The translations under genes and the position numbers were made by a program. A stretch of DNA of 64,000 nucleotides from Ettlia oleoabundans (taxonomy: Eukaryota > Chlorophyta > Chlorophyceae > Chlamydomonadales). The notes beneath the pieces were generated by a model that saw only the letters and a program-made list of their open reading frames with translations, did no database searches and was not told the origin of the DNA. How positions within the stretch are numbered: position 1 is the first letter of the stretch; each line of letters starts with the position of its first letter. This document shows, piece by piece, positions 12,356 through 24,722 of the stretch. The DNA is taken from assembly GCA_019693395.1 (NCBI GenBank), contig JAAMXP010000508.1:62001-126000 (forward strand), given 5' to 3'.

Positions 12356-13749
12356 ATGAAAGCCTCAGCGGCCATTTGGCCAGCATATAGGCGCCAGCTA
12401 GCCACAGCCGCGATGCATCTGTATAAGTTCGGCAGCCAGAAGGTCGTGCCCATGCGCACATGCCCCACCGCTGCTGCTGCTGCGGGCGCCAGCCACTTCA
12501 CGACTGTTCACCGCAGCAGTTTTGATGCCTATATATGTTAATCATGTTATCATGACGGCACCTTGGCGCTGCCCACATTCCCGCCGGCCAGGTCAGCCCC
12601 AACACACTGTGGGTTGGCGGAGTCGTGGGGTGTTGGATATTGTAGGTGTAGTTCTATCGTTCTCCTTCTCGGCTGTGTGGATGGCCGGCAGGCCGTGTCA
12701 TGGTGCCCTGGCAGTGCCTGCCGCTGCCCACCACTCGCAATCCCCATTTTATTCATGCGTTGCACGGGCATTGCTGTGCAGTTCTTCCTTCTTCTCTCCT
12801 GGCCCCCTATTGGTTGTGCTGCTTTCCTAAGTCGCTTGCCTGTGCCAAAAGCATTGCATGCCCAATGCTGCCATCCCGCTTTGCTGTGCTATGCGATGCC
12901 TGCTACTACACACCGAGAGTGCGCCTGTCGGTATTGTGTTTTTCACCTCACTGCATCCCTTACTTCTCCAAGTTGGAATACATTCCATCGCACTTGCTCC
13001 CGCTTACTTCTGCCCTACAAGTCGAAATGCCACAACTGCGCTGAAGTGCATGTGCTGCTGCCTGTCTTTCCATTTGAGCTTGCACTGTAACAAGCTGCAA
13101 GGGAACATGTAGCATCTATTGGGAAGGTCTTGATGGGTGGTTGGATGTAGAGGGGAGGGGGGCACCGCATCAGTGCCCTGCACGAGCGAGGATGACACAG
13201 AATCAGGCGCTTCCAATGCAGGACACACTGTATTGCTGCCTTGCACTGCTAATAGCAAACAGGGGATCGTCCGCTGATTACGAGGTTACAGCTAGCACTG
13301 CGATTGTTGGGAGGTTGTATGTAGGCGCAAAGTGCGATGGTGACGGCGCGTGTGCCTCGACACCACTTCGGACGCTGAACACACCACAAGGTACTCGCAA
13401 GCCGATTAATTGCATACTGATTCGTAGGTTCTCCCGTGCGCCCCTGAGGTGCTTGGTGCAGGGGTTCCGCCGTGGCCACAGAGACCGCCAAATCACCGCC
13501 GTGCGCGGCAGTCCTGTGGGTGCTTCACCTGCCCATCCTGCTGGCCAACAACTGTTCTCACTGCAATGCACCCTCATTTACTTAGACATGTTCTGCTCCA
13601 TGTCGCACTCGCGTGGCCGTAGCTGCTCAGAGCGATTTTGCCCTTGATGTTCACACGCCGTGCTGTCCAGGGACCGCCCAAAGGAAGTACATGGTGTACA
13701 TGCACAACTGTCATTCTTTTCATGCAGCGTGCTTCGGTCCTTGCACTTC
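12356..13749 (+). other. 3' flank of CYP97A and 5' flank of the next gene
   Basis: I found no convincing gene here. The left part, up to a TGTAA at 13086, reads as a long 3' UTR for CYP97A. At 13725-13727 a pyrimidine-rich tract ending in CAG looks like a splice acceptor placed in phase with the following coding exon. An unrecognised 5' exon of the membrane-protein gene may therefore lie in the right part. Confidence 0.4.
13086..13090 (+). terminator. TGTAA poly(A) signal candidate, CYP97A
   Basis: TGTAA is the usual polyadenylation signal in green algae. This is the first clear copy downstream of the CYP97A stop, about 730 bp away. Confidence 0.4.
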
Positions 13750-15802
13750 ATGGAGCGGCGAGGCTATGCTCGCAACATGAGCAGCAGGGGGAGGCAGGCA
13801 GCTGAGGAGGAGATGGATCGGCAAGTTGTGCGGGACAGGCGTTTTGGCTTACTAGCAATCCTGACGTGGGGCGGCATTTCCTGCAAGCTTGCGCCCGCCC
13901 TTAGCCGGTTTGAAAACGTCAACAGCTTGCTGAGAGTGGTGGCAAGTGAGTACCAGGTGGTGGCTGGAGCGCTGGCAAATACGACTATCTGCATGATCAG
14001 CCTGCCTCCACCTGCCTGCCTCCTGCGACATGTAAAAGGGCCCTCTTCAGTGTCAAACCCACGCCCTGCCTGGCCCGGGTTGACCTTCCAAGTGAAGTAC
14101 AGCTCCACCCCACTTTGGCTCACTGATCATCTTCCTGCCTACTTGCCTGCCTGCCTACCTGCCCAATGCAGTATTTGGCGTGTCTGTGGCCTGGCCCACG
14201 TGGAATCGTGACAGTTACTGCAGGAACAGGCTGGCCGCTCTCTCCTTCTTGCGGGTCTTCCTCTTTGCGCTGCCCTTCAACTACAGCTCCCGGGTGAGAC
14301 ACACCTCAAGGTTGACCAGAGGCGCTGGCCGCGCCCCGCCACAACAATAACCTTCTTGTGAAGGGTTCCAGCATCAACCAAAGAAGCAATGCAAGTTACA
14401 TGGCGTAACGTGCATTACGCCCATTGTACTGCTGCCAACCTTGGATTGAATGTGAACTGGCAGCACGCCCCACTTTCGCTGCCCCCGCTGTCAGCGCCTT
14501 CTGTCAACGCATGCATGCCGCTGCAGGTGTTCAATGCTATGGCACCACAGGCGCAGGCCGGCTGGCTGGCTCCTCTGTGCAACGTCTTCCAGGCGCTCAT
14601 TGGTAGGCTGGAATTACATGAAGCAGTACGGCATGTTCAGTTGTACTGCTCACCCGTACACAGCGCTGGGCTAGGCCTGGGCACGGCGCCAGCCGGCTGT
14701 CTGGCAAGCTAGCTGGCTGGCTGGCTGGCAACTGGGCTTTAGTGGCGCAGGTGTCTGTCAACCTTGCTCCTCAATAGCTGTGCCATGCTCCTTCATTCAT
14801 CCTTGTCACATGCCTGTGTCCTTGGCTCTGTCCCCGTGCAGCCACCCACATCTTGCTCCTGGTGTTCATCGCATTAGGCTGGCAGCTGCCCTTCCGCCTG
14901 CACTGCACCCTGCAAGCCATCAACATAGGCTTGCTGACGCGATTTGGCCTGCACCCGTATTGTCGCAGCAAGGTATGCGCTGGCCAATGCTGTCCAGTAA
15001 TGGCGGCTTGCACCTCAGACTATATCAGTGGATGCTGCATTGTGCGCTGATATACCACAATCCCAGCCCGCTGCTCAACTTGCAACAAATGCAATTAAAC
15101 AGCTCACCCCCCAGTCGCTCTGTGCTGCCTGGCCCCTGCAGCTGCTTACCAGCCCACAGGCGGACTCTGTTGTTGCGGCTGCGAACGGCGCCATGTCCCT
15201 CGTAGCTGCTGCATCTCTGCCCGCTGTGGCGGCTGTTGTCCCAAAAAGTGAGTGCACCGGGAGATTTGTTGTAGCGCAGCTGGGCTCACTTCACTACAAG
15301 TGCTGTAATCACTGGGTGCTGGTGCAGATGAGCAGCACATGCCCATAGTTTCCCAGTTATCATTACCTGCCTGGCTAGACTGCCTGTCGTTTTAACACCC
15401 ATCAAATGCTCACATGGGGTTGCAGGTATTGAGCACCAGCGAGCGGCCGTCCTGCTGTTGTGCTGGGTCTTGCTGGGCCTCCTGCTGCCCACGCTGCTGC
15501 TGCTACCAGAAACCAACACTCGGCCACACACCCGCCCACAGTTGCAGCCGCAACAGCCGGCCATTGTCAGGCTGACAGCCAAGGCCTTTGATGCATTTGA
15601 GGCAGGGCTACGCATGCTGCGGCCCAGTGTGTGGCGCGAGCCACGCCAGCGGGTGCGCGGTGGCCGCCACCGTGCGCTGCTGCCTGCAGTTGCCGCCCCT
15701 CTGACCCTATGTTGGTCAGCCATGCTGCTGGTGCTGTGGACGCTGTGCTGCCTGTCAGCACCTCAACTGACTGCTCTAAGCAGCAGGGGTCCAATATTCT
15801 AA
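13750..15802 (+). CDS. Orphan multi-pass membrane protein
   Basis: I do not recognise the family. Exons: 13750-13945, 14172-14293, 14527-14602, 14842-14972, 15142-15247, 15426-15802; 335 residues with every junction in phase, which is the main evidence that it is real. Hydrophobic segments include the stretch around LAALSFLRVFLFALPF, THILLLVFIALGWQLPF, an Ala/Val-rich segment (SLVAAASLPAVAAVV), AAVLLLCWVLLGLLLPTL and a C-terminal one around LTLCWSAMLLVLWTLC. A basic loop rich in Arg precedes the last hydrophobic segment. The start at 13750 is provisional, because an acceptor-like CAG just upstream is in phase with the exon and could mean a further 5' exon. A transporter or receptor role would be a guess. 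Confidence 0.65.
14705..14728. repeat. Short CTGG tetranucleotide repeat
   Basis: An imperfect run of about five CTGG units sits in the third intron of the membrane-protein gene. It is simple-sequence DNA with no coding role. Confidence 0.6.
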
Positions 15803-16405
15803 GATTACCCTATTGCCGGGCCTAGAGAACAACGACTGGCTTTTTCTCTCATCACTCTACTGTCACTTGCACAGCTTGCGGATGTGTGAAGCAGTCAGAC
15901 ATTTCATCCTGAAAATTGGCGCCAGGTGGCGCCTATGCTTGTGCCTCCCCCCTCCCTTTTCTAGTGTGTTTTTACAGACATTGCAGCGTGAAACCAGGTG
16001 ACCACGCCTTTCCTTTTCCTCCCCTTTCTAGCACTTTCCTGAGCCCATGCGCGCGCCGCCGATTTAATGTCTTTCATCAGCATCAAGGTGTTGGACCAGC
16101 GACAATACCTCCCTTCCCTGCTTTTCCACTTTGTTCAAGTCTTTCCTTGATGTATTCTTTTTTCTTCTCAACAGGACAGCAATCCCCCTTGGACTGCTGT
16201 TTGTGTTTTGTTATCTGGACACTAGTTGAACCCAGCAACCACTTTGCTTCAACCACTAGCACCGACGTGATTGTTCACGTTCTAGGATCTGCCGGGGCAG
16301 ACAATGCATTTCAGTGTGAAGTCTGTTGTGAATGGGCCAGTCTACAACAAACAGTATCACATGGGAGCACGAGCGCGTGGTAGGAAAGTGCACGAGAAAA
16401 ACGGG
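15803..16405. other. Convergent 3' flanks
   Basis: About 600 bp lie between the stops of two convergent genes. The content is T- and C-rich, as expected for untranslated ends. I see no gene and no clear TGTAA on the plus strand. Confidence 0.45.
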
Positions 16406-19400
16406 TCAGGAAAGCGCGCTAGGAAAGCGCGCCGCCACTTCCCGCTTTGCCGCCTCCTCAGCCAGCAGCCCCAGCGCCAGCAGAGCCTTGGGGGTGCAGC
16501 GCCAGGCAGCGGCAGGCACTCCTAGGTCAGCCACAGCGGCACTGCAGAGCTCCTGCAGCCATACTTGAACGAATGGGAGTAGGTGGCACGGGACACTTTC
16601 TTGCGACTAAGTAGCCAGGGCTAATGCTGCTGGCTTGTCTGTTGCACATCCAAGACTGTTACACAGCAAGAGGTTCCAAGGTGTACAAGCCGCCTTGCAC
16701 CAGGCATCCTAGCTGCTGCACTTTCCCCAATCTCACATTACAGTCCAGCTGGCAGCACCGACAAGCAGCCCCAGCAACCAGCAGGCAGGGCATGGCAGCA
16801 TTGCATGCTATCAAGAAGGAGCCAGCAGGGCAGTGACTAGCAGCCAAGCAGGCGATGCCCCCCCAGCATGCAGGCAGGCAGGGGGGCATACCTGCATCGC
16901 CAGCATAAGCTGCCTTGTGGTCGGGGCCAGACTTTCCACCCAGGGAGCACGACGCACAGGCGGCTGCGCCAGGACCAGCCCCGTGCTCCTGCCCAGGCAC
17001 AGCTTGCAGCCGGGCTGCTTCTTGTGCGCGCACCCTGGACACTCTGCAGGTTGAGGAAGACCAGCGACAACAAGGGGGGCAGGTAGCGTATGAGCGCAGG
17101 AGTGGCGGCAGCCAGGGATGAGGGACAACTTGCTGCACAGCAACAGCGGCTGGACCAGGAATGGCATTTGCAAGGACGAGTGGCGGCAATGTAGGAGAAG
17201 GCCCAGCTGAATGCTTCATCGTTTGAGAAACTACACCAGAGGCCGCCCAGCTCAACACAGGACGCGCGCCTTTAATCCAAAACAAGTCAAAGGCAACTCA
17301 ACCGGCAACCCGACTGCATGATGCTGCCTGCTCCCCACCTGGATGCGGCTTGGGCACAGCCAGCGCCATGCGCGCCACAGGGCAACCCCTCATGCCCAGC
17401 TTGCCATGCCCCGCGGAGCCGCACAGCTGGCACATCATGGTGCTTGCAACTTCGCCTTCGGTCCTGCCCTCAGCTTGTGCCGCTTCTTCAAACTCTGCCA
17501 GCTGTGCCACACCGTCATCTTTCCCCTCCTCTATATCCTGCATCTGCTGCTGCTGCTGCTCGGCCTGTGCCATGCGGCGATTGTGGCGCCTGAGCATGCT
17601 TTCTTCCTCCTCCCGCCGCCCCTCCTCTTCCTCTAGCAACTCACCCGCCAGCTCAGCAGGCAGCGGCACCTCCATGCCCCTGCAGCCACAGGTGCACGAC
17701 AACCAGAGAGGCAGCAGCGAGGGTCAGCGCTAGCATGCTAGGGCAGGATTACAGCTACGCTGCTGCACTATACCAGTGCCAACCCTAACATGAGCCAACC
17801 TCAGCCACCCCACTCCAACCAAGCCTGTCGCACTGCAGTGTTCCACGGTGTGTTGGCCACCCTTCCCGCACCCCTCCTTCCAAACTCCCCACCCTTCCCG
17901 GCCGGTGCTGCTGCCCTTCGCGCCACCAGTTAGCCTGCTGTTGAATGTTGTAGGCAAGCTTAACAAGCTTGGCAACCCACCCTTCCTTGCACAAAGCTGC
18001 CAGCTGTATGAGCTCCACTGGATCCTGGTGGTTGTACAAGCTGCCACGTGGCGGTTGGGCCCTCGCCATCCAGCTGAAAGGGTCCACCAGCAAAGGGTCC
18101 ACCCCCTCAGCCGCCCCGCCAGTGACACGGTGAGCCTGATCTGCTGCGGGGGCAGCTTGGGTGGTTGAAGCAGGCGTGCCGCTCCCCGTTCCAGCAGTGG
18201 AGTTACCACCGCGGCCTCTGGATCTACCAGTGGATGAATCAGCACCCACGATGGGGCGCGGCGCTCCCAGCTGCCGCTCCCTCTCCAGCGCCGCGGCAAA
18301 CTGGGACTGCTGCCAAGCCAGCTGCTGCCGCAGTGGCTTACGCGCATCCTGCTGCAGAACCCTCACTTGATCACGTGCCTTGGCTGAGAACTTAGGGGGC
18401 TCTGCCAACCACTCCAGCTCAGGCTCAGCCGCTCGTTGCTGGTGCGCCAACTGAGCGGCTGCCCCCTGCCGCGCCGTCATCCGTTGCGGGTGCACCTCAG
18501 TTGGCGCATGCGCACGCTGGCTGCTCTGCATGGTCGGCTGTTGTTGTCGCCGTTGCTGCTGCTGTTGCTCACGCTGGCTGGCGCTGCCTTCCTCTTGCTG
18601 GCTCCCCTGCTGCTGCTGCTGCTGCTGTTTCTCGGCTCTGAGAGCTGCAAGGAGGGTAGCCCAACAAGGATAAGGAGCGATAAGAACAGAGCACCATTAC
18701 TGCAGCATCAGCCAACAACGTCACCCTCATTTTACTCTCCCTGGCCTGCTTGCCATGCCCCTACTGCATTGGTGTATCCCATTGGTTTGGCAGCTACAGC
18801 ACATCAAACGCCTGGTGCCACCCCGCCCCGCCCACCTGCCACATAGCCAGGGTTTGCTGCCAGCAGCTTCACCATCTTCACTTCCCGAAGCCCAGTTGTT
18901 TGGAACGCTGCCAGCCTTGTGCAGCCACCTAGATCCGTGCGCCATGGCTGCAGGGTGGCACAATACAAGGAGCGCAGCCCAGCAGGTTGGTAAGGCAGGC
19001 TCTCCAACTCAACATGCAGCTAAAGCCGACGAGAGCCACAGGTTTGCGCCCCAGCAAAAAAGCGAGCAAAAAAGCAACCAACTTACAAATTTGGGAAACA
19101 ACCTTTTTGTCTGGGTAGAATCCAACTGAAAACTCTAGACAGACAAGTTCAGTTCATGTTACAAGTTATAAAAGAACCAAGTACCAACAAAATTGTTTGG
19201 CAACAGATTGCAGCAGCAAGTGGGAGTGCGCAGCAAGGCTGTGTGCCTGCTATCCAATCCCCATGCTGCGCTCACCTGGCGGCAGGCGGGGCACACCCCA
19301 CAGGGCTGGCGCTGCTGACACCAGAGCGGGTCTGAGCGCCGCTGTTCCGCCACCAGAGCCTCCACATGCGTCTTGGTCTGGCCCAAGTTGGCAGTCCGTG

Positions 19401-20857
19401 CCGCCTGCGACAACACGGCACCGTTGGGGGCAATGGTGTGACCCAGCAAGTGCAGACAACTGGAAACACCCTCCCTCAAGGTGCCACTTGGCCAACAGGC
19501 AAACGCTTGCAATGCAGAATGCGGTGGCCCTTCGCTGTCTGCCCTCTTTGGTGGTGTGGTGCCTTTTGCGCTGAGACATGATATCGTAATACTGCCCTGT
19601 CTTTTCTCACCCGAGCCTTTTCCAGTATCTCCAGCCGCCTCTGCCACTTTACCTCCCCAGCACCCAACCACTTTGCGTGCTTCTTGCGGCCGCCCCTCCT
19701 GTTCTCCTCACTGCATTGCACCACATCAGGCGGAGCACACGAGCATGCCCGAGTTGGCTGTAGCAGGTGAACACACGGATGATGAGACACGACGCATGAC
19801 CCACTCAACAATGACAAACAAACCAAACAGCATTCTACAGCAAGAACAGGTCAATGTACAAACGCGGGCTCCCACCTGAGGCGCAGGAGGTAGGCATTTA
19901 AGTCAGGCCCATAGCGCTGATATTCTTCTTCTTTTTCATAGTCTGACAGCGGGTAATTAAGGGAGCCAGCAGCTACCTGCACCATTGCCAGCAGCGATGC
20001 ATGAGCAGGCGTTATACACCAGCACCACGCCACTGTTTGCTGCTTGCACAAATGCATCCGAGGATGATTTCCACAAACAAACACACTTAGTGTGCAACTT
20101 AGGCAACAGGCTGTCTTTTGCATGCTACATGGCCTGCTGCACTGCAGGCACACCTGCTGCCAACCAACCTGCCGACACACCTTGCGCCCCAGCATTGCGA
20201 TCATGGCACGATCATACACCCTGGCTGCTTCTTCAGGGGTGCTGTGCCAACTTAGCACCAGCCTGTTGTGATCGCCGCTGCCGCCGGTGTCAGGAGCGGT
20301 GTATTGCAGCTGCACTCGCGCTTCGTATGAGGGGCCACCAGGCCATCGTCGAACACTCACGCCATGCCAGCGCTGCAGCGTGACAGCAAAAGGTCCAGAA
20401 GTTGACCGCTCAAGGAGAGGAAGCACGGGTGGGGCAGGTCACAGTGTGCAATGCAACACACCACAGCGGAACAAGGGACGCGGGCAAGCTGGCGGCGCAG
20501 ATGGGGAACCAGCGACATGCGGGCGCTTGGTACCAAACTCACCCTGCTACCAGCTTTGGCACCCCCCGAAGCATCTTGATTGCTGTCTTCTAAACCAATG
20601 CCCTCCTCCCCGTCGTCTTCCTCCTCTGAAGTGCTCACATCAGACTCCGCGCAGCCCTCCGCCGCCGCTGCCGCCGACGTTGCGGCTCGGACAACTTGGC
20701 GTGGTCTCGCGGCAGTGGCGCGCTCCTCTTTCCCTGTTCTTCGCAACCTGACCGACGACCGACGCCGCTTCGCGCCTGAAGCGGGCACAGGAAACCCCTC
20801 TTCCTCAACGTCGCTGGCCAGCTCTTCTTGCTGCTGTTGCTGCTTGCGCTTCGTCAT
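16406..20857 (-). CDS. AP2-like domain protein with C-terminal Cys clusters
   Basis: Probable nuclear DNA-binding protein of unfamiliar architecture. Exons in transcript order: 20857-20543, 20372-20181, 19976-19876, 19710-19611, one ending at 19276, 18947-18836, 18644-17927, 17679-17339, 17043-16892, 16552-16406. The N terminus is Lys/Arg- and Asp/Glu-rich. Exons 2-3 match an AP2/ERF fold: GVSVRRWPGGPSYEARVQ, then STPEEAARVYDRAMIAMLG, then LNYPLSDYE. Exon 5 carries CGVCPACRQPW followed by GGC, and exons 8-9 carry CQLCGSAGHG, ECPGC and GCKLC, so there are at least two metal-binding-like Cys clusters. A long Gln/Arg-rich linker lies between them, and the C terminus is helical and Ala/Leu-rich. 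The start of exon 5 is unresolved, because exon 4 ends in phase 0 and no good phase-0 acceptor is visible. The exon 7 donor (TG|GTGGCG) is weak. Confidence 0.7.
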
Positions 20858-21152
20858 TATGTGAGCGGTAAGATGTTTTCAGCCAGCCCTCGCCCATACA
20901 ACCCGCTGCGCCGCTCCCGACACCAACCCGAGCTTGTCGAGCAACGGTATATTGAGATACTTGCGATGATATGATGTGCTTTGAATGAATGCAGCAGCAG
21001 TAACGACTGCGGTTGAGAACCCGCTCCAAGGTCCTAGCCTGCTAAGCCGCGCTGCGCCGGCAAAACGGCAATTCCTGCAGTGCCTTCAACTTATCGAATT
21101 GGCATTAGAATAGGTTTTCTGGCCGACCTTGCTCAGGGGGTCTCCAACGGGC
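20858..21152. promoter_or_regulatory. Divergent promoter region, AP2-like / RF1
   Basis: About 295 bp separate the divergent start codons of the AP2-like gene and the release-factor gene. No specific element was recognised. Confidence 0.4.
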
Positions 21153-24100
21153 ATGGCTAGCAGACGTTCACTTGCTGCGGCCCTGCTGAGGTGCGTCAGG
21201 AGCAAAATATGCACACCATCTGGAAACAACGCAATCGGCCAGTTCATGCGCCACGCACGGTGCCTTGCAGGAGGGCGGTGGCGGCAGCGGCGGCAGCAGC
21301 ACCCGGCGGGCAGATGCAGCGACTGTTGCAGGACGCAGCATGCAGCCAGGCTTCCAACAAGGTGCTGCATCCCGTGGTTACCACGCTGCCTTCCTTGCTG
21401 GGGTGGCAACCCCATGGTCTGCGCAGCCTTGGCAGCAATGCCCAAGGCAGGCAACAGCTATTGGTTGTGTCTCGGGCGGCGCCAACCCGATGCTACTCCG
21501 CACTCTCCGACAGCATCGCCATCACGCCTGCCATCGAGGCACAGCTGGAAAAGATACAGCAGCGTCACGCTGATGTGCTGCAGCAGCTCAGCGGCGATGC
21601 GCTGTCCAAGTGAGCGGTACTGCACCCTAGGGTTGCAGTTGCATTTGGGTACCGCACAGGCTTCTCCTGCCAGTGGCGCACCTTCCTGGCATTCTGCTCA
21701 TCTGCATTGGCCCCTGCAGGCACCCATAGCTGCCATTCTTCGCGTCACACTGTTCCCTTGGCCATCTGCATTGTGCATGCCTCACATCACCCCATGCCAC
21801 AGTGCACGCCTTATGCATGCCTGAATGATTGTTGTGACTATGCTGCTTCCTCCACCAGGCTCTCCCCAGCTGACATGGCCCGCCTCAACAAGGAGCTCAG
21901 TGATCTGGAGCCTGTGGTAGAGGCAGTGCAACAGCTGCAGGCCAAGCGGCAGGAGGTGCGTGCGGCTCCATAGCTACAGAAATGCCGCTGGCGGTGCAGC
22001 AACCGGTGGTGACGGGCGTTGGGCTGGGATGGGTTACACAGCATGTACATTTCCTTTCCTTGGGTGACGGCCAAAACCAAGCAACCTGGCTTTATTCCAA
22101 CACGCTGATAACTTCTGCAGCTGCATGACTTAGAAACTTTGCTGCATGATGATGGGGAGGACGAGGAGATGAAGCGCATGGCACAAGAGGAGCGTGCAGC
22201 ACTGCTACAACAGGTGCAGCCATGCTGTTGCTTTTACCGGCTGTCGGGTTGTCTGATGTACCTCATCTGGCATGAGGTTGTATGTCACGCCACAAGCCTC
22301 CACTATCTTCCTGTCTTTCACCCCTGACCAGGACTTCGGCTGTCTTCCATGCCTGTGCCTCCTTGGCTGCCTGCCTGCCACCAGGTGTGCGCCTCATGAG
22401 CGCCCCTGGGTTACAGCCTGGTAAAGGTGGTGGCAACCGCTCTGTTTTTTTGCAGGTTCCTGCCTTGGAACGAGATGTGCTGCTCCTACTGCTGCCCAAG
22501 GACGCAAACGATTCACGCGGGGTTGTGATTGAGGTGAGCAGGCCATGCAGGTGGCCGGCCGGTTGACGGTAAGCAGTTTGTTTCACCAAGAGAGTGACCC
22601 ATGTGGCCATGTACTGTCGTTTCCGTGCAGGTACGGGCCGGTACTGGCGGCACTGAGGCGTGCCTGTTTGCCTGGGAGTTGTTCCGCATGTACGAGCGGT
22701 ACGCGGCGACCCAGGGGTGGAAGCACGAGGTACAGGCTGGACAAACTTTGCATCGCAACTCTGCAAATTGTTCGAGAACTGGGCGGTCATGCCCTGGGGA
22801 TGACCTGTCTGCCCTGCTTTGCGCACCCCTGTTGCATCTCCGCATGCCATGCTGTTGCAATATTAATACTTGCTGTTGCATTTTGCTCTACTTCTCCAGG
22901 TTGTAGAGCTGGCAGAAAACGAGGTGGGCGGCTGCAAGCTGGCCAGCGCGGTGATTAGCGGCACAGGCGGTGTGTACGGGCGGCTCAAATTTGAGAGTGG
23001 CATCCACCGAGTGCAGCGCGTGCCTGTTACAGAGTCAGGTGCACTTGCCTTCTGTTGCCTATTGAAGGCGGCAGCTGGCCAAATCCTAGCATACCCTCCG
23101 TAACAACTGTGCAAATGCCTACGTAGTGACCCATGCGCTTAAATGCTGCATGCATCAAGCCAGCCAATCTCACCCACCAACGTCCCCTTTCCGCCTGTCG
23201 TTGATCTGTACCCGCCCGGTGACCTTACTGGCCTGCTTGTCGCTGGGTGCAGGCGGACGTGTTCACACCAGCGCAGCCTCAGTGGCGGTACTGCCCCAGG
23301 CAGATGAGCTGGATGTGGCGGTACGGGATGAAGACCTGCGCATAGACACATACAGGTGGGCAACCGCTGCATTGTTGCCGCTATGAATGACTACTCTGGC
23401 AGGCAGACTGAAGTTGGCCCGGTGACTGACCAGGGCAGTGGAAGGTTGAACGCGCGGCCAGTCTCAGTAAAGGCATGGTAGCAGATGAGCAGGCTTTGGG
23501 ATTGCGCCCTGCTAATTTGCTGCGGGTCAGTTATGTTGCCCTTGACTGTGGCAAACAACTTTCTTCCATGCTTCAGAGCTGGCGGCGCCGGTGGGCAGCA
23601 CGTCAACACCACCAACAGCGCCGTGCGGGTGACGCACATGCCCACTGGTTTGGTGGTGGCCATTCAGGTGTGTCACTCGGTGCTCTCCTCCGCTTTGCTC
23701 CGTTTTCCCTGCGTTCTAGGTCCCCACTGTTGCTCAACTCTATTGCATTGATTTCATTATCAGCTATCCGGGCGGGTGCACATGTGCCGTCCCGCCCTAT
23801 CTCTGCGTCTTCCTACTTTTCTGCCCAGGCGTGGGCTCCTGCCCTCACGGCTGCAGTCAGTCATCTGTTTCTGCCTACCTATTATATGCAGGACGAGCGG
23901 TCCCAGCACAAGAACAAGGCCAAAGCACTCAAGGTGCTGCGTGCACGGCTGTTCGAGGCTGAGCAGCAGCGGCAGCGCGTGTCACAGAGTCGGGAGCGCA
24001 AGGAGCAGATTGGCAGCGGCGATCGGTCGGAGCGCATCCGCACCTACAACTTCCCTCAGGCAGGCGACGCTCGTAGCCCTGAAGTTACACTGATCCACCC

Positions 24101-24447
24101 TATTGACACATGCTGGCCACGACCGATGCGGACTGCACTTGCTGCAGTCCACACCCCAACTTGCCCAAAAGAACCGCCGCTCAACCGACTGCTGTGGTTT
24201 GCCCACCATGCCACAGCCATTCGCACCACCTGTTCACACTTTGTCCCCTGGTTACAAGCTGCACCTGGGGTGCGTGCTGCGTTGGCTCCATTTGCAGGGA
24301 CGAGTGACTGACCATCGTGTGGGGGTGACTGAGCATGGCATGGAGGGCGTGCTGTCCGGGGAGCGACTGGGGGTGTTTGTGGAGGCGCTGCAGGTGCACC
24401 ATCAGAGCCAGCTGCTGGCCAACCTTGAACGCGGGGCAGCAGGATGA
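21153..24447 (+). CDS. prfA: Organellar peptide chain release factor 1
   Basis: Class I release factor of the bacterial RF1 type that reads UAA and UAG in a plastid or mitochondrion and triggers peptide release. Eleven exons: 21153-21190, 21271-21609, 21859-21955, 22121-22213, 22456-22533, 22631-22729, 22900-23038, 23253-23355, 23577-23667, 23892-24059, 24298-24447; 464 residues. The codon-recognition tripeptide is PVT near residues 290-292 inside [11 protein letters not shown], as expected for RF1 rather than RF2. The catalytic loop is [12 protein letters not shown] with GGQ at 334-336. [10 protein letters not shown] and RIRTYNFPQ are further RF1 signatures. The first 100 or so residues are Arg/Ala-rich and fit a transit peptide; I cannot separate plastid from mitochondrial targeting. 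The last intron begins with GC instead of GT (CAG|GCAGGC at 24060). Confidence 0.93.
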
Positions 24448-24603
24448 ATGCACATCACCCTGCATCACCCATCCACCTTGACATGCCACCTGGCTGTTTT
24501 GGCCACCCATTTAAATCATGCCAGCCTGCTAATTTGGCACTACTTTGATTGATAACACTGTTTATCAAACCTGGATACCCATGGCAATGCTTGTGCTATA
24601 GAA

Positions 24604-24608
24604 TTACA
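24604..24608 (-). terminator. TGTAA poly(A) signal candidate, FNBP4-like gene
   Basis: TTACA on the plus strand reads TGTAA on the minus strand about 115 bp past the stop of the FNBP4-like gene, a suitable place for the algal polyadenylation signal. Confidence 0.4.
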
Positions 24609-24722
24609 CAGGTGGCAGCCGCACAACAGGAACCTAGGGCAAGCAGACAGCAGGAAAACGCACGAAAACGAAGGCAAATTCCACTGAGACCTTCAGCGTG
24701 CCTCTTGACAGGATGCTTGCTG

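Noticed and set aside
13141..13647. 168-codon open frame as a separate gene upstream of the membrane protein
   Set aside because: No motif, no Met-led family match and no splice support. At most a 5' exon hides here.
16659..17285. 208-codon open frame on the minus strand with Cys-rich stretches
   Set aside because: It is a different frame over an exon and introns of the AP2-like gene. The spliced exon at 17043-16892 fits phase and motif, and this frame does not.
23475..24311. 278-codon open frame through the RF1 exon at 23892 and its flanking introns
   Set aside because: The RF1 exon is real, but the frame before and after it is intron that happens to stay open. Conservation supports splicing at 23892 and 24059.
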